NCBI GenBank assembly: GCA_019694835.1
Contig: JAIBBE010000214.1
Coordinates: forward strand, 56,650-120,649
DNA length: 64,000 bases
Direction of reading: 5' to 3'
Origin: Fimbriimonadaceae bacterium
GTDB lineage: Bacteria > Armatimonadota > Fimbriimonadia > Fimbriimonadales > Fimbriimonadaceae
Shown here: positions 35,789 to 43,950 of the stretch, piece by piece
Numbering within the stretch: the first letter of the stretch is position 1
Layout: the number at the start of each line of letters is the position of its first letter
Position numbers and translations under genes: made by a program
Notes under the pieces: generated by a model
The model's input: only the letters and a program-made list of their open reading frames with translations
Databases searched by the model: none
What the model was told of the DNA's origin: nothing

Positions 35789-36123
35789 CGTTTTTTCTTC
35801 CGCTTCGCCTGTTCCGCGACGGCGAGGGCTTTGTCAACCCAGACCTTGAGTTCCTCCGAGTTGCCCTGCACCGCGCCAGGCACCTCCCAGTAGCCCATCG
35901 GCGTGGGGGAGTCATAGGGGAAGAACGGCCCCATTCCCGCCGCTTCAAAGTCCGCGCGGTTGAGGTCGGAGACCTTGAAATACAGCTTATCTTCGGCGAT
36001 GAGCGCGAAGAAAAGGTCCTCCGAGTAGATTCCCACCCCACCGAACATCGCTTTCGTGCGAATCGGCACGACGGCACCAAGCATTTCCTCGACCTCGGCG
36101 CGGTACTTCGGCGAAAATCCCAT
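35785..36123 (-). CDS. TfoX N-terminal domain protein
   Basis: 112 residues, the whole being a TfoX-N domain: MFGGVGIYSEDLFFALIAED near the middle and a C-terminal basic patch (VAEQAKRKKKR). The stand-alone form without the TfoX C-terminal domain is common outside competent gammaproteobacteria and its role there is unknown; it probably modulates DNA transactions. Overlaps the GNAT gene. Confidence 0.92.
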   Translation of the reverse strand: MGFSPKYRAEVEEMLGAVVPIRTKAMFGGVGIYSEDLFFALIAEDKLYFKVSDLNRADFEAAGMGPFFPYDSPTPMGYWEVPGAVQGNSEELKVWVDKALAVAEQAKRKKKR

Positions 36124-36132
36124 CGCGACAGT

Positions 36133-36825
36133 TTAGCGCGAGCCCCAATCGTAATATCGGAGGCCATGGCCGGGGTCGGAAGGACCAAATTCAAGATGAA
36201 GCACCCGCCGATGTGAAGGGACCGTTGCGGCCGAGGAGGCATGGAGGAGTAGCGGTCGCATGATCACGACACCGCCTTCTTCGGTCGTACAGCTCATCTC
36301 TTCGATGCCTTCTCGGATCGCGGAGATTTCAGATTTTGGAATGACCCCTCGGCGATGAGTGCCGGGCAAGACGCGCAAGGGTCCGTTGTCGCGCGAGCAT
36401 GCATCGAGCGAAAGCCGGATAGTCACCATTCGCTCCAGCAGTACCGCTGGAGCAATGGCGTGGGGCACACCGTCCTTGACCGACCATCCGACGAACCCTG
36501 GCGCTTCCACCCGTTCGGCAAAGGAAACTCCGCGATCCTGATGGTAGCCGAGGTTCCAGTTCGCCCCTGGTGACTTGTCGAAGAGGATCGCTCGAATCGG
36601 CACGCCATCTGCGCCAATTGCTGCTTCGACCCAAATCCTGATCTCGGAATGTTGGGCAACTTCTCGAACCCACGTTTCGCGAAGGATATTTCGATCACCA
36701 GCGGTTGGCTGAGATCCCAAAGCAGTTTCGGCAAGGCCACGAAGCCGATTGCACTCGTCCGGTTCGAGGAACCGCTCAATAACCAAGAACCCCTCAGATT
36801 CCAGGGTTGCCAAGTCGAGCTTCAC
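36133..36825 (-). CDS. Phytanoyl-CoA dioxygenase (PhyH) family protein
   Basis: 230 residues; non-haem iron(II) and 2-oxoglutarate dioxygenase fold. Iron ligands readable as His95, Asp97 (YHQDRG) and His195 (LLLHAS); Arg206 or Arg207 in SHRRVLHLEF would bind 2-oxoglutarate. Substrate is unknown; the family includes hydroxylases of fatty acyl-CoA, ectoine and small metabolites. Its stop precedes TfoX by nine bases; its start overlaps the membrane-protein stop by four. Confidence 0.93.
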   Translation of the reverse strand: MKLDLATLESEGFLVIERFLEPDECNRLRGLAETALGSQPTAGDRNILRETWVREVAQHSEIRIWVEAAIGADGVPIRAILFDKSPGANWNLGYHQDRGVSFAERVEAPGFVGWSVKDGVPHAIAPAVLLERMVTIRLSLDACSRDNGPLRVLPGTHRRGVIPKSEISAIREGIEEMSCTTEEGGVVIMRPLLLHASSAATVPSHRRVLHLEFGPSDPGHGLRYYDWGSR

Positions 36826-37145
36826 GCCGCCGTTGAGGTCTCGGCCTCTTTCGCAGGCTCGACCTTCACCGGGCGCGCGGCATACAGCTTGATCCCGCGA
36901 TTCGCGATGACGGAGCCTACGATCGACATCACGAGCAACATCAGCATGCGGAACAACAGGACGAAGGCGGCCTGACCGGTGTCATTGACATTGATCTCCT
37001 GCCCGGGCTTGAGCTTCAGCACCTGATCGGGAGGGATGGAGAAAAGGTCGTACGCCATCTTGAAGGTGATGAGCAACAGAGCAATGCCGCCGAGGAAGGT
37101 GAGCACCCCCAGCCATCCACCGACGCGATCGCGACCATCAGCCAC
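36822..37145 (-). CDS. Small membrane protein of unknown function
   Basis: 107 residues with two hydrophobic segments (about 13-32 and 60-80) joined by a polar stretch containing LKPGQEINVNDTGQAA. The C-terminus is basic then acidic (VKVEPAKEAETSTAA). Overlaps the MOSC gene by eight bases at its start and the PhyH gene by four at its stop, so it is a tightly coupled operon member. No family recognised. Confidence 0.8.
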   Translation of the reverse strand: MADGRDRVGGWLGVLTFLGGIALLLITFKMAYDLFSIPPDQVLKLKPGQEINVNDTGQAAFVLLFRMLMLLVMSIVGSVIANRGIKLYAARPVKVEPAKEAETSTAA

Positions 37146-37581
37146 CGAGAACGCTCACCTCGTCGCCGATTCGAACGGTTCCGGTTCCCAACACGTGAGC
37201 CAGCATGCCGCGATGGCCCTTGGTCTTCGTCACGAAGGTCGCCGGATCTTCGCCAAGCCGCTTAGCCATGCCGTGGCACGGCGCACAATCGCCTTCGACC
37301 TCGAATTCGACCTCACCTACCCTAAGACGAGCACCGGTTTGAAGTGACTGAAGGTCGTCGAGGTCCACCGTGATCTGTTCGCGCAGATCGCCAGGTTGGT
37401 ATCCGAAGGTGGCAAGTTCGGCGGTCGATACGAACAACACCTGGCGTTGGGCCTGGCCGAAGCACCGATCACCCTCGAACCCCTTCCCCGCCACGGCTGC
37501 CAACTCTTGCACGGCTCGCAATTCGCCGGGCGCGGATTTGAGGTGGAGGGCAACGACTCTTCCCGTCTGCATTGGCTTCAA
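37138..37581 (-). CDS. MOSC-domain protein
   Basis: 147 residues. MOSC hallmarks: GKGFEGDRCFG near the N-terminus, LREQITVDL in the middle and the conserved cysteine in EGDCAPCHGMAKRLG. The Cys likely carries a persulfide for sulfur delivery to metal cofactors; related YiiM-like proteins reduce N-hydroxylated compounds. First gene of the six-gene minus-strand operon ending with the esterase at 34088. Confidence 0.92.
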   Translation of the reverse strand: MKPMQTGRVVALHLKSAPGELRAVQELAAVAGKGFEGDRCFGQAQRQVLFVSTAELATFGYQPGDLREQITVDLDDLQSLQTGARLRVGEVEFEVEGDCAPCHGMAKRLGEDPATFVTKTKGHRGMLAHVLGTGTVRIGDEVSVLGG

Positions 37582-37672
37582 GGATACCGCGCAGTCCAGG
37601 TTGCCGGAAAAATGATGGTGAACATCCTGGCCTTTTGTGCGTTAAGCATACTAGTCTACTTTGGAGATGACC

Positions 37673-38131
37673 ATGAGAAAGCTTTTCGTATTGCTGGGCG
37701 TTGGAGCCCTCGTCGCAATGTCGTTCGCCCAGACCGCAGGCCCCAAGGGCGGCGGACCGCAGGGCCCGGGTAAGGGTGGCCAGGAGCGCATGCGCGGCGG
37801 CATGATGGGCGGCAAGAGAATTTTCGATCAGTTGAACCTGACCGCAGCCCAGAAGACCAAGATGGAAGCGCTTCGCGAGAAGATGCGCGCCGACATGAAG
37901 GCCAATTTCGAGAAGGGCAGCAAGCCCGACGCCGCGAAGGTCAAGGCAGCGATGGACAAGTACCAGAAGGACATCATGGCCATCCTCACGCCTGCACAGC
38001 AGACGAAGTACAAGGCGCTCCTTGAGGAAATGAAAGCCAAGCGCGGACAAGGCGGCCCTGGCGGTCCCGGCGGCGCAAACAAGGTGAAAGCTGGCGCTGG
38101 CGGAGCCAAGAAGGGCGGCGGCGGACAGTAA
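37673..38131 (+). CDS. Spy/CpxP-like periplasmic protein (LTXXQ motifs)
   Basis: 152 residues from the ATG at 37673 (GGAG six bases ahead). Signal peptide ends SFAQT. Two LTXXQ-like motifs, LNLTAAQKTKMEAL and ILTPAQQTKYKALL, mark the Spy/CpxP fold, a thin helical chaperone sensing envelope stress. It begins and ends with Gly/Lys-rich tails (GGKGG, GGGGQ) unusual for Spy. No cpxRA-type genes adjacent. Confidence 0.88.
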   Translation: MRKLFVLLGVGALVAMSFAQTAGPKGGGPQGPGKGGQERMRGGMMGGKRIFDQLNLTAAQKTKMEALREKMRADMKANFEKGSKPDAAKVKAAMDKYQKDIMAILTPAQQTKYKALLEEMKAKRGQGGPGGPGGANKVKAGAGGAKKGGGGQ

Positions 38132-38159
38132 GTCCTCTACCCCCTGTATCTACAGATCA

Positions 38160-38182
38160 GCCCGGATCATTTCGATCCGGGC
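38160..38182 (+). terminator. Hairpin behind the Spy-like gene
   Basis: Perfect 9-bp stem GCCCGGATC / GATCCGGGC, 5-base loop, 28 bases after the stop; a weak T-tract (TTGCCTTG) follows. Confidence 0.55.
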
Positions 38183-38247
38183 CGATTGCCTTGCAAACTA
38201 CTCGGATGCGTGATCTTCACCACGTTTGACCCCTCACTCGGAGTCTT

Positions 38248-38486
38248 CCGATCTTTTTCAAGAAGCGCCGATGTTTACTCGGAGTTCTCCGATGTTCACT
38301 CAGATGTCGCCGATTCTCTCTCAGAGAGCTCCGATGGTCTTTCAAGAAGCGCCGATATTTACTCAGAGTCCGCCGATTTTCACTCGGACATGGCCGATTG
38401 TTACTCAGAATAGTCCGATGCTTGCTTAGACATCACCGATTGTCACTCGGACTCCGCCGATTGTAACAATCGGAGTAGTCCGAGTG
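38248..38486. repeat. 21-bp tandem array capped by an inverted copy
   Basis: Eleven CCGAT motifs begin at 38248, 38268, 38289, 38310, 38331, 38352, 38373, 38394, 38415, 38436 and 38457: one 20-base step then nine exact 21-base steps. Between them runs a degenerate unit such as ACTCGGAGTTCTCCGATGTT, itself nearly palindromic (TCGGA...TCCGA). The last unit (38444-38464) is followed after one base by its reverse complement (38466-38486), 19 of 21 bases matching, giving a 43-base hairpin. No gene covers it; a frame through it encodes 7-residue repeats but meets stops, so coding is unlikely. The rest of 38132-38537 holds the terminator above and nothing else I can name. Confidence 0.93.
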
Positions 38487-38537
38487 AGAATCGGCCGGAT
38501 GCGAGCCGCCGTTGCTCGGCCCATCGTCCATGATTGA

Positions 38538-39068
38538 TTACGCTCCGGTCGGTTGAGGTCGCCTGGATCGGCGGAAGCGAGAGTGGCAAACGTAGTAGAG
38601 CCAGTCAGGATCGCGAAGGCAGCCGTCCAGGTGCCAGGAAGAAAGGTCCGAGGGGCTGTAGCTCATGCCCCACAAGCCGATAGCGAGGAGTCCGATTCCG
38701 TGTCGGTCAGCGTGGGCGAAGACTGTATTCCCATCCCAAGCAGCGTGACCGCGATCATGGCCGTAGGGCCAGCCCGTTCTGTCCCTCGCAAACCAATTCT
38801 CGACTTCGCGATAGGTCGGCACCTGCCATCGCTTCTCACGAAACTCAAGCTTCGAGCGAATGTTTCGCCACGCTTTTGCCGAAACGTGGGCTGCCTCCTG
38901 CGCGATCACTAAGGAACCACTGCGCTGATCGAAGTCGGGCCAGTCCAGCGGCGGATCGGCCTGACCGCTTATCCAGAGCAGAACGTGGGGATCCAGGCAA
39001 ATCGCACTCGCGGCGGCTAGTTGCCGTAAGCGCGACGGATCGCCAACGATGTACCGACATGCCCCCAT
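38538..39068 (-). CDS. Protein of unknown function
   Basis: 176 residues. No signal peptide. Contains an aromatic-rich middle (LDWPDFDQRSGSLVIAQEAA and TGWPYGHDRGHAAWDG) and ends in an Arg/Pro-rich tail. The frame stays open for about 49 codons upstream of the first ATG without another plausible start, so the true start may be a rare codon further up. Composition looks coding; no family recognised. Flanked by the 21-bp array and the 204-bp repeat zone. Confidence 0.5.
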   Translation of the reverse strand: MGACRYIVGDPSRLRQLAAASAICLDPHVLLWISGQADPPLDWPDFDQRSGSLVIAQEAAHVSAKAWRNIRSKLEFREKRWQVPTYREVENWFARDRTGWPYGHDRGHAAWDGNTVFAHADRHGIGLLAIGLWGMSYSPSDLSSWHLDGCLRDPDWLYYVCHSRFRRSRRPQPTGA

Positions 39069-39256
39069 TCCCCCGACATAGAAATTGCGCGGGAACTCGA
39101 TCCGGATGACCTGAAGATCGCCGCAGTCACGACGCCACGTCGCGGTCGGGAAGGTCCTCGCGAGCGTCTTGTGGATGATCCATTTCTCTTTGGCGACGGG
39201 TCTGATGGTCGAAGATTACTCGTGGACTGGGCCGCAATGCTAGTCGTCCGGTTCCC

Positions 39257-39757
39257 TTCTCCTGCGCCCACCGGATGGCAAGATCCCGAAGACTTTCAAG
39301 GCGGAGGAGAGGGGTTAGGGGAGAGGTTCGGAAAAGCCGATGACAGCCGCAATAACCTCTCCCCAGCCCTCTCCTCCGCCACCAAAACTACAGTTCTCGA
39401 GATTCAGAAGGGCGCAGGAGAGGGACTCCAGACCATTTCCCAGCTTTCGCTCCGGTCCCCCTCTCCTGCGCCCGCCGGATAGCAAGCACCCGAGGACTCT
39501 CGCGGCGGAGGAGAGGGGTTAGGGGAGAGGTTACGGGAAGGGATTTCGGCCGCAGAAACCTCTCCCCAGCCCTCTCCTCCGCTACCAAAACTACGGTGCT
39601 TGAAATTCAGGAGGGCGCAGGAGAGGGAGTCACGACCACATCCCAGCTATGGCTCCGGTCCCCCTCTCCTGCGCCTACCGAATGGCAAGCACCTGAAAAC
39701 TCTCGCGGCGGAGGAGAGGGGTTAGGGGAGAGGTTACGGGAAGGGATTTCGGCCGGA
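39257..39757. repeat. Tandem repeat of about 204 bp, two and a half units
   Basis: The word CCTGCGCC marks each unit at 39261, 39465 and 39668 (periods 204 and 203). A unit has inner arms CCTCTCCTGCGCC and GGCGCAGGAGAGG and outer arms GGCGGAGGAGAGG and CCTCTCCTCCGCC, so each can fold into two large hairpins. Half-units recur singly at 40195-40275, 40918-41005 and 45938-46017. The block fills the gap 39069-39733 between genes. Confidence 0.9.
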
Positions 39758-40126
39758 GCGCATGACGCATGTCTGATAGATCACATCCAGCCAAGAGCGG
39801 GTCGTTTCTTCATCAAACAAGTCGAGGCTTGGAACTCGAACGGTGAGGATGCCCAGTTCAAGCAAACTCTCGTCGCGGCATCGATCACGGTCAGGCTCGT
39901 GTTGCTCGCCATCGACCTCAATGCACAGCATCGCTTCCGCGCAGTAGAAGTCGAGGTAGTAAGTCTTGACAGGCACCTGCCTCCTGAATCGAAACCCGAG
40001 TCGATCACTTCGAATCAGGGACCAGAGGAGTCTCTCGCTATTAGACATGTCTCGACGGAGGGCCTGTGCGCGTAGTGTCCGCGGCCGCTCGTGAGGTCTC
40101 GACTGATTCCTTAGTTTCACGAGCAA
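39734..40126 (-). CDS. DUF559 endonuclease-fold protein
   Basis: 130 residues. Core: SNSERLLWSLIRSDRLGFRFR, then YYLDFYCAEAMLCIEVDGE with the Asp and Glu of a VSR-like nuclease, then LGILTVRVPSLDLFD. Often annotated as an endonuclease-domain protein of unknown target. The final residues (RNPFP) are encoded inside the 204-bp repeat, whose arrival supplied the present stop codon; other DUF559 proteins end a little after the WLDVIYQ-like helix, so little is lost. Confidence 0.9.
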   Translation of the reverse strand: MLVKLRNQSRPHERPRTLRAQALRRDMSNSERLLWSLIRSDRLGFRFRRQVPVKTYYLDFYCAEAMLCIEVDGEQHEPDRDRCRDESLLELGILTVRVPSLDLFDEETTRSWLDVIYQTCVMRSGRNPFP

Positions 40127-40194
40127 ATCATATCCGGTCCGGCTCTCTCTCCAAACAGCAATCAGGTGCCGTGCTCATTGTCGGCCTGCGCCTC

Positions 40195-40275
40195 TACCTC
40201 TCCCTAACCCCTCTCCTCCGCCAACAAAACTACAGTGCTTGAAATCCAGGAGGGCGCAGGAGAGGGGAACCGGAG
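40195..40275. repeat. Single half-unit of the 204-bp family
   Basis: Matches the 39360-39440 part of the tandem repeat (CTCCTCCGCCA, ACAAAACTACAGT, GGGCGCAGGAGAGG in the same order) with few changes. Lies between DUF559 and the acetyltransferase gene. Confidence 0.85.
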
Positions 40276-40287
40276 GGTTTACGGTTG

Positions 40288-40830
40288 TTAGCTGAACGAG
40301 GCCCAGCGCTCGCGGGTGAGGACGGTGAGGATCTCGTCGCGATACATGCCGCGTTTCCAGTACTTCTTCGGCGCCCGGCCATAGATCTCGTAGCCGTTGC
40401 GCATCTGCATCTTCATCGACGCCTCGTTGCCTTCGAGGATGCTGGAGAAGATTGCGCGGAGGCCGAGGACTTCGAACAGGTAGCGCGCGCGGACCTTGGT
40501 CGCATCGGTGCCATAGCCTTTGCCCCACATGTCCTTGCGCCCGATCAGCGAGCCGGTTTGGCAGATGCCGTTCGCGCGGTCGAGTTGGTGGATGCCGCTC
40601 GATCCGAGGTGGACGCCGTCGAGGGTTTCGATGGCGAAGTAGATGTCAGTCCCGGTTCCGAGCGCCGCCTTCTTGAACCACTCCTCTTCCTGCAGCCGCG
40701 TGAGCGGGCCGTCGATCAGGAGGAAGGCGGTGACCTCGGGGTCGTTCATCCAGAGGCAGAAGTTGTCGAAGTGCTTGTCGTAATCGATGGGCACCAATCG
40801 AACCAGTTCACCTTGCCAGCCATAACTCAT
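40288..40830 (-). CDS. RimJ/RimL-type N-acetyltransferase
   Basis: 180 residues, GNAT fold. Starts with the family's RLVPIDYDKHFDNFCLWMND; the acetyl-CoA loop is IGRKDMWGKGYGTDATKVR, followed by ILEGNEASMKMQMRNGYEIYG. Related enzymes acetylate ribosomal protein N-termini or aminoglycoside-like amines; substrate here unknown. Monocistronic between two repeat copies. Confidence 0.92.
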   Translation of the reverse strand: MSYGWQGELVRLVPIDYDKHFDNFCLWMNDPEVTAFLLIDGPLTRLQEEEWFKKAALGTGTDIYFAIETLDGVHLGSSGIHQLDRANGICQTGSLIGRKDMWGKGYGTDATKVRARYLFEVLGLRAIFSSILEGNEASMKMQMRNGYEIYGRAPKKYWKRGMYRDEILTVLTRERWASFS

Positions 40831-40917
40831 GATTCATCTCCTGGGTTTTCGGGGAGGGGAGAAGATACCGCGTCCCTGGCAGGTCCCTGGGGCATTGGTC
40901 CCGGCTGGTCACCGCAT

Positions 40918-41005
40918 GCTGGTCCGGCTCCCCTCTCCTGCGCCCGCCCGGTTCCGTTCACCGCAGACTTGGTGGCGGAGGAAAGGGGTTGGGGGAGAGG
41001 TGAAG
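40918..41005. repeat. Half-unit of the 204-bp family
   Basis: CCCCTCTCCTGCGCCC, about 30 bases, then TGGCGGAGGAAAGGGGTTGGGGGAGAGG: the opposite half from that at 40195. Fills most of the gap 40831-41133. Confidence 0.8.
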
Positions 41006-41082
41006 CGCAAGATGCTGCCGACCGCGAGCCCCGGCATGGCATTGTCGATCGGCCTGATTCCGTTGCGACCTCTGCGACCTTA

Positions 41083-41101
41083 GCGTGAGAATTTCTCACG
41101 C
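41083..41101. repeat. Perfect 9-bp palindrome GCGTGAGAA/TTCTCACGC
   Basis: One-base loop. The flanking words (CTTAGCGTGAG, CGCCACGGACGCCAAGG) reappear near 62658-62677 (CTCACGCTAAGGACGCAAAGG), so this is part of a small dispersed family. Confidence 0.6.
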
Positions 41102-41133
41102 CACGGACGCCAAGGTACGCAACGAACCCAACC

Positions 41134-42108
41134 CTATCGCAGCTCTGCCGGGTCGGGCGGTCCAGTTTCGAGGATCTGGTCGAGGAGCGCGATGACCTCC
41201 TGGGGCGTGATCCGGTCGAGCCCACGCGGATCGTACAGGCACCGCTCGCGCTGTCCGTAGGGGCAGGAACGGGCGGGTTTGGTGATGGAGTAGAGCCCAA
41301 TCGCGGGTACGCCGAGCGCGGCGGCCAGATGGCTCGACCCGGTGTCTCCGCCGACGTGAGCGAGACCGAGCGCGATCAGCGACACGAGTTCGCGCACCGT
41401 CGTCTCGCCGAGCATCGAGATCGCATCCTCGGCCCCGGCGGCCCGGACTTCTTCGAAGGCTTGCTTGTCGGTGTCGGCCTTGCCTCCGATGAACACCGCG
41501 GCGACTTGTCGTTCGTGAAGGGCTCGCGCGACTTCGGCGAAATGGCTCGCGGGCCAGCGCTTCGACGCCCAACCGGCGCCCGCATTGAGAATGACCATCG
41601 GCGGGTGTAGCTTGTCGACGTCGATTCTGTGGCCCGCGAGTTTCGCGCGCATGTCAAGCAAATCCTCGGCAAGCGGCTTGATGCCGAACCGCGCATGGTC
41701 CATGGTCGCCCCCAGCGCCCGGGCCACATCGACGTATTGGTCGACGACATGCACCGAACTCGGGTCGGGCAGGACTCGGCGGGTGAACAGGGCCGAGCCT
41801 TCGCGCTGCCAGTGGTAGCCGACCTTCAGGCGAGCTTTTGCTCGGCGGACGATGGCGGCGGACTTCAAGAGGCCCTGCAAGTCAATCGCCGCATCGAACG
41901 CGCCGAATGGGACGATGTCGGACGGCTTCCGCGCGAGGACGACCTGGCTGATCGCGGTCGAGCACAAGGGGATTCCAGCGAACCGAGAATCGACCGCCCA
42001 GAGAATCTCGGACCGAGGGTACGCCTCGCGCAGCGCGACCGCGACCGGCAGCCCGCACACGACATCGCCCAGCGCCGACAGCCGAACGATCAGAAACCGC
42101 TCGGCCAA
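41134..42108 (-). CDS. Glycosyltransferase family 9 (heptosyltransferase-like), second copy
   Basis: 324 residues starting at a TTG (42108), chosen because AAGGAGACAAG lies 3-13 bases ahead; a TTG at 42135 is in frame but has no ribosome site. GT9 features: LIVRLSALGDVVCGLP at the N-terminus, DLQGLLKS, and the C-terminal GGDTGSSHLAAALGVPAIGLY. Transfers heptose or a similar sugar from a nucleotide donor onto the lipid A core at the inner membrane face. One base after the first GT9 gene. Confidence 0.9.
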   Translation of the reverse strand: MAERFLIVRLSALGDVVCGLPVAVALREAYPRSEILWAVDSRFAGIPLCSTAISQVVLARKPSDIVPFGAFDAAIDLQGLLKSAAIVRRAKARLKVGYHWQREGSALFTRRVLPDPSSVHVVDQYVDVARALGATMDHARFGIKPLAEDLLDMRAKLAGHRIDVDKLHPPMVILNAGAGWASKRWPASHFAEVARALHERQVAAVFIGGKADTDKQAFEEVRAAGAEDAISMLGETTVRELVSLIALGLAHVGGDTGSSHLAAALGVPAIGLYSITKPARSCPYGQRERCLYDPRGLDRITPQEVIALLDQILETGPPDPAELR

Positions 42109-42109
42109 G

Positions 42110-43057
42110 CTACTTGTCTCCTTCCAATCGGGCAAGCGCCGCAGAGAGGATGAGATCAGGCGAAACGGCAGCGGTCGCCTTGGACGGGTCGCGAAGTACC
42201 GAGGCCGTGGGCGACCACGGTCGGTAACGCTCGGGTGGGGTTGGGCCGAAGACGCTGACGAGCGGGATTCCGTAGGCGGCGGCGATGTGGCCCGAGCCGG
42301 TGTCTCCCGCGAGGTGCAATGCGCTCTCGGCCACCGCCGCCATCGCCTCGCGTAGGGTCAATGCCCCGACGAGGTTTTGAACGCATGGCTCATCCACGCG
42401 GGGATCACCTGGCGCGCCGATGGCGGCGACCGTGAACCCCTCGGCGATCAGAGCGCGAGCGACGAAGGCCCAATGCTCAGGCGGAACGATCTTGTCGTCG
42501 GCTCCGGCCCCGGTTTGGATGGTGACGAGTCGGCCCTCAGTACGGATCAGGCTCCTGACCTTTCTTCGCTCGTCGGCCAGTGTCGGCATGATGGGCCGCT
42601 CGGGGATTTGAAGCCCCGGCTGCCACATGCGGACGAGCCGCATGTTCAGTTCAACCTCGTGCTCGGGAATATTGGGGTCGTGAAGGAGGGTTGGGTTCAG
42701 GCGGCGTGCGAACTCGTCCGTCGCCCGTGCCGCCCATCGCACCTTCGGCCTGGCCAGACGAAGACAAATCGCGGTCTTGGAGTGGCCTTGGAAGTCGAAG
42801 CCGTAATCAAAACCGACCTTGCGCAGGCTCAGGAAGTGGCGCAGCGGCTCGAGGATTTTGTGCTCCTTCTTCCAACGATCACGGGGGACTTCGTTCACTC
42901 GATTAGCCAGGTTAACGTCGTCAATGACCGGACAGCAGCGCGTCTCCGCCGCCCACACGATCTCGGCGTCGGGATTCTGACGCCGAATCGCGGTCGCGGC
43001 ATAAGCAGCCATTACACAGTCGCCGATTGCCGAGAACCGGACGAGTAGGACCTTCAC
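42110..43057 (-). CDS. Glycosyltransferase family 9 (heptosyltransferase-like), first copy
   Basis: 315 residues from GTG at 43057, overlapping the acyltransferase stop as GTGA. N-terminal motif VKVLLVRFSAIGDCVMA; DFQGHSKT; C-terminal AGDTGSGHIAAAYGIPLVSV. GT9 enzymes add heptose in lipopolysaccharide core assembly. Roughly a quarter to a third similar to its neighbour by eye, so an old duplication is plausible. Donor sugar not established. Confidence 0.92.
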   Translation of the reverse strand: MKVLLVRFSAIGDCVMAAYAATAIRRQNPDAEIVWAAETRCCPVIDDVNLANRVNEVPRDRWKKEHKILEPLRHFLSLRKVGFDYGFDFQGHSKTAICLRLARPKVRWAARATDEFARRLNPTLLHDPNIPEHEVELNMRLVRMWQPGLQIPERPIMPTLADERRKVRSLIRTEGRLVTIQTGAGADDKIVPPEHWAFVARALIAEGFTVAAIGAPGDPRVDEPCVQNLVGALTLREAMAAVAESALHLAGDTGSGHIAAAYGIPLVSVFGPTPPERYRPWSPTASVLRDPSKATAAVSPDLILSAALARLEGDK

Positions 43058-43950
43058 AGCAGCCCTTGCCGACGCGCGCTCTTCCAACGGTCGTGAAACC
43101 ACAGCCACTGCTCGGGATGGGCACGGATAATGTTCTCGAGCGAGGCATTGATCGCCCGGATCATGCCCTCGCCCTTGGTGGTGTAACCGGGCTGAGCTTC
43201 TAATGCGGGTTCGACGATCATCCGGTACCGGCCAAACCCCTCCCAAACGCACCAGCAAGGGACGACCGGCGCACCCGTCCGCTCGGCGATGACGCCTGGC
43301 CCTAAAACGGTGCCTGCAGGTTTGCCAAAGAACGGGACGAAGATCTCGTCGCTGTTTTGGTCGGGCAGGATGCCAATCAACTCGTTCTTTCGAAGCCGCT
43401 CGATAATCGGCCTTGCGGCATCGCCCCGGCCGATCACCTTGGTTCCGGGCGCTTCTCGAAGATCCTGGACCATCCTGTTGAGCGTCGAGTTACGGGCGTC
43501 GCGCTGGATCACCGTGATTGTGTAGCCATGGGTCGAAAGGTACGCGGCGAGGCGCTCCCAATTGCCGAAATGACCCGTGATCATGACCACTCCGCGTCCC
43601 AGATCGAGAGCTTTGTCGAGGTTCTCCAAGCCCTCGATCTGCATCTCCCTTTCGAGTTGCTCCTTGCTTCGACGTGCGCTGACGAGGAAGTCGGCGGTGA
43701 CGCGGCCGAAGTGCTCGAACACCCGCCTCGCAAGATGCTCGCGGTCCGAGGCACTCAACTCGGGGAACGCCAGTTCCAAGTTGCTGATGGCGCGGAACCG
43801 GTGCTTCTTGGAGGCGCGATAGATGGCCCGGCCCAGCCTCTCGCCAATGATCTCCGCTCGCTCGGGCTTGCGGTTGAGCAGGTACTGCTGGGCTTTCGTG
43901 AAGGCGAACGCGCCGAGTCTACTTTCGATTTCGCGCCGCGTCAGCTTCAT
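43054..43950 (-). CDS. Lipid A biosynthesis acyltransferase (LpxL/HtrB family)
   Basis: 298 residues. Family markers: HFGNWERLA (catalytic HX4D/E motif HFGNWE), the surrounding GVVMITGHFGNW, ILPDQNSDEIFVPFFGKPAG and the C-terminal HPEQWLWFHDRWK. Adds a secondary acyl chain to the lipid A precursor at the inner membrane. The first 50 residues overlap nothing hydrophobic enough to be a clear membrane anchor, somewhat unusual for LpxL. Its start lies inside the last 32 bases of lpxK. Confidence 0.94.
   Translation of the reverse strand: MKLTRREIESRLGAFAFTKAQQYLLNRKPERAEIIGERLGRAIYRASKKHRFRAISNLELAFPELSASDREHLARRVFEHFGRVTADFLVSARRSKEQLEREMQIEGLENLDKALDLGRGVVMITGHFGNWERLAAYLSTHGYTITVIQRDARNSTLNRMVQDLREAPGTKVIGRGDAARPIIERLRKNELIGILPDQNSDEIFVPFFGKPAGTVLGPGVIAERTGAPVVPCWCVWEGFGRYRMIVEPALEAQPGYTTKGEGMIRAINASLENIIRAHPEQWLWFHDRWKSARRQGLL

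Noticed and set aside
38186..38413. Open frame with 7-residue repeats over the 21-bp array
   Set aside because: No ribosome site or signal, one unit has a one-base deletion, and a stop interrupts the repeats; better explained as non-coding tandem DNA.
38235..38486. CRISPR array
   Set aside because: Units are continuous 21-base repeats without unique spacers; no cas genes nearby.
39257..39757. CRISPR-like or phage attachment block
   Set aside because: Period 204 bases with internal palindromes and no spacers; no integrase.
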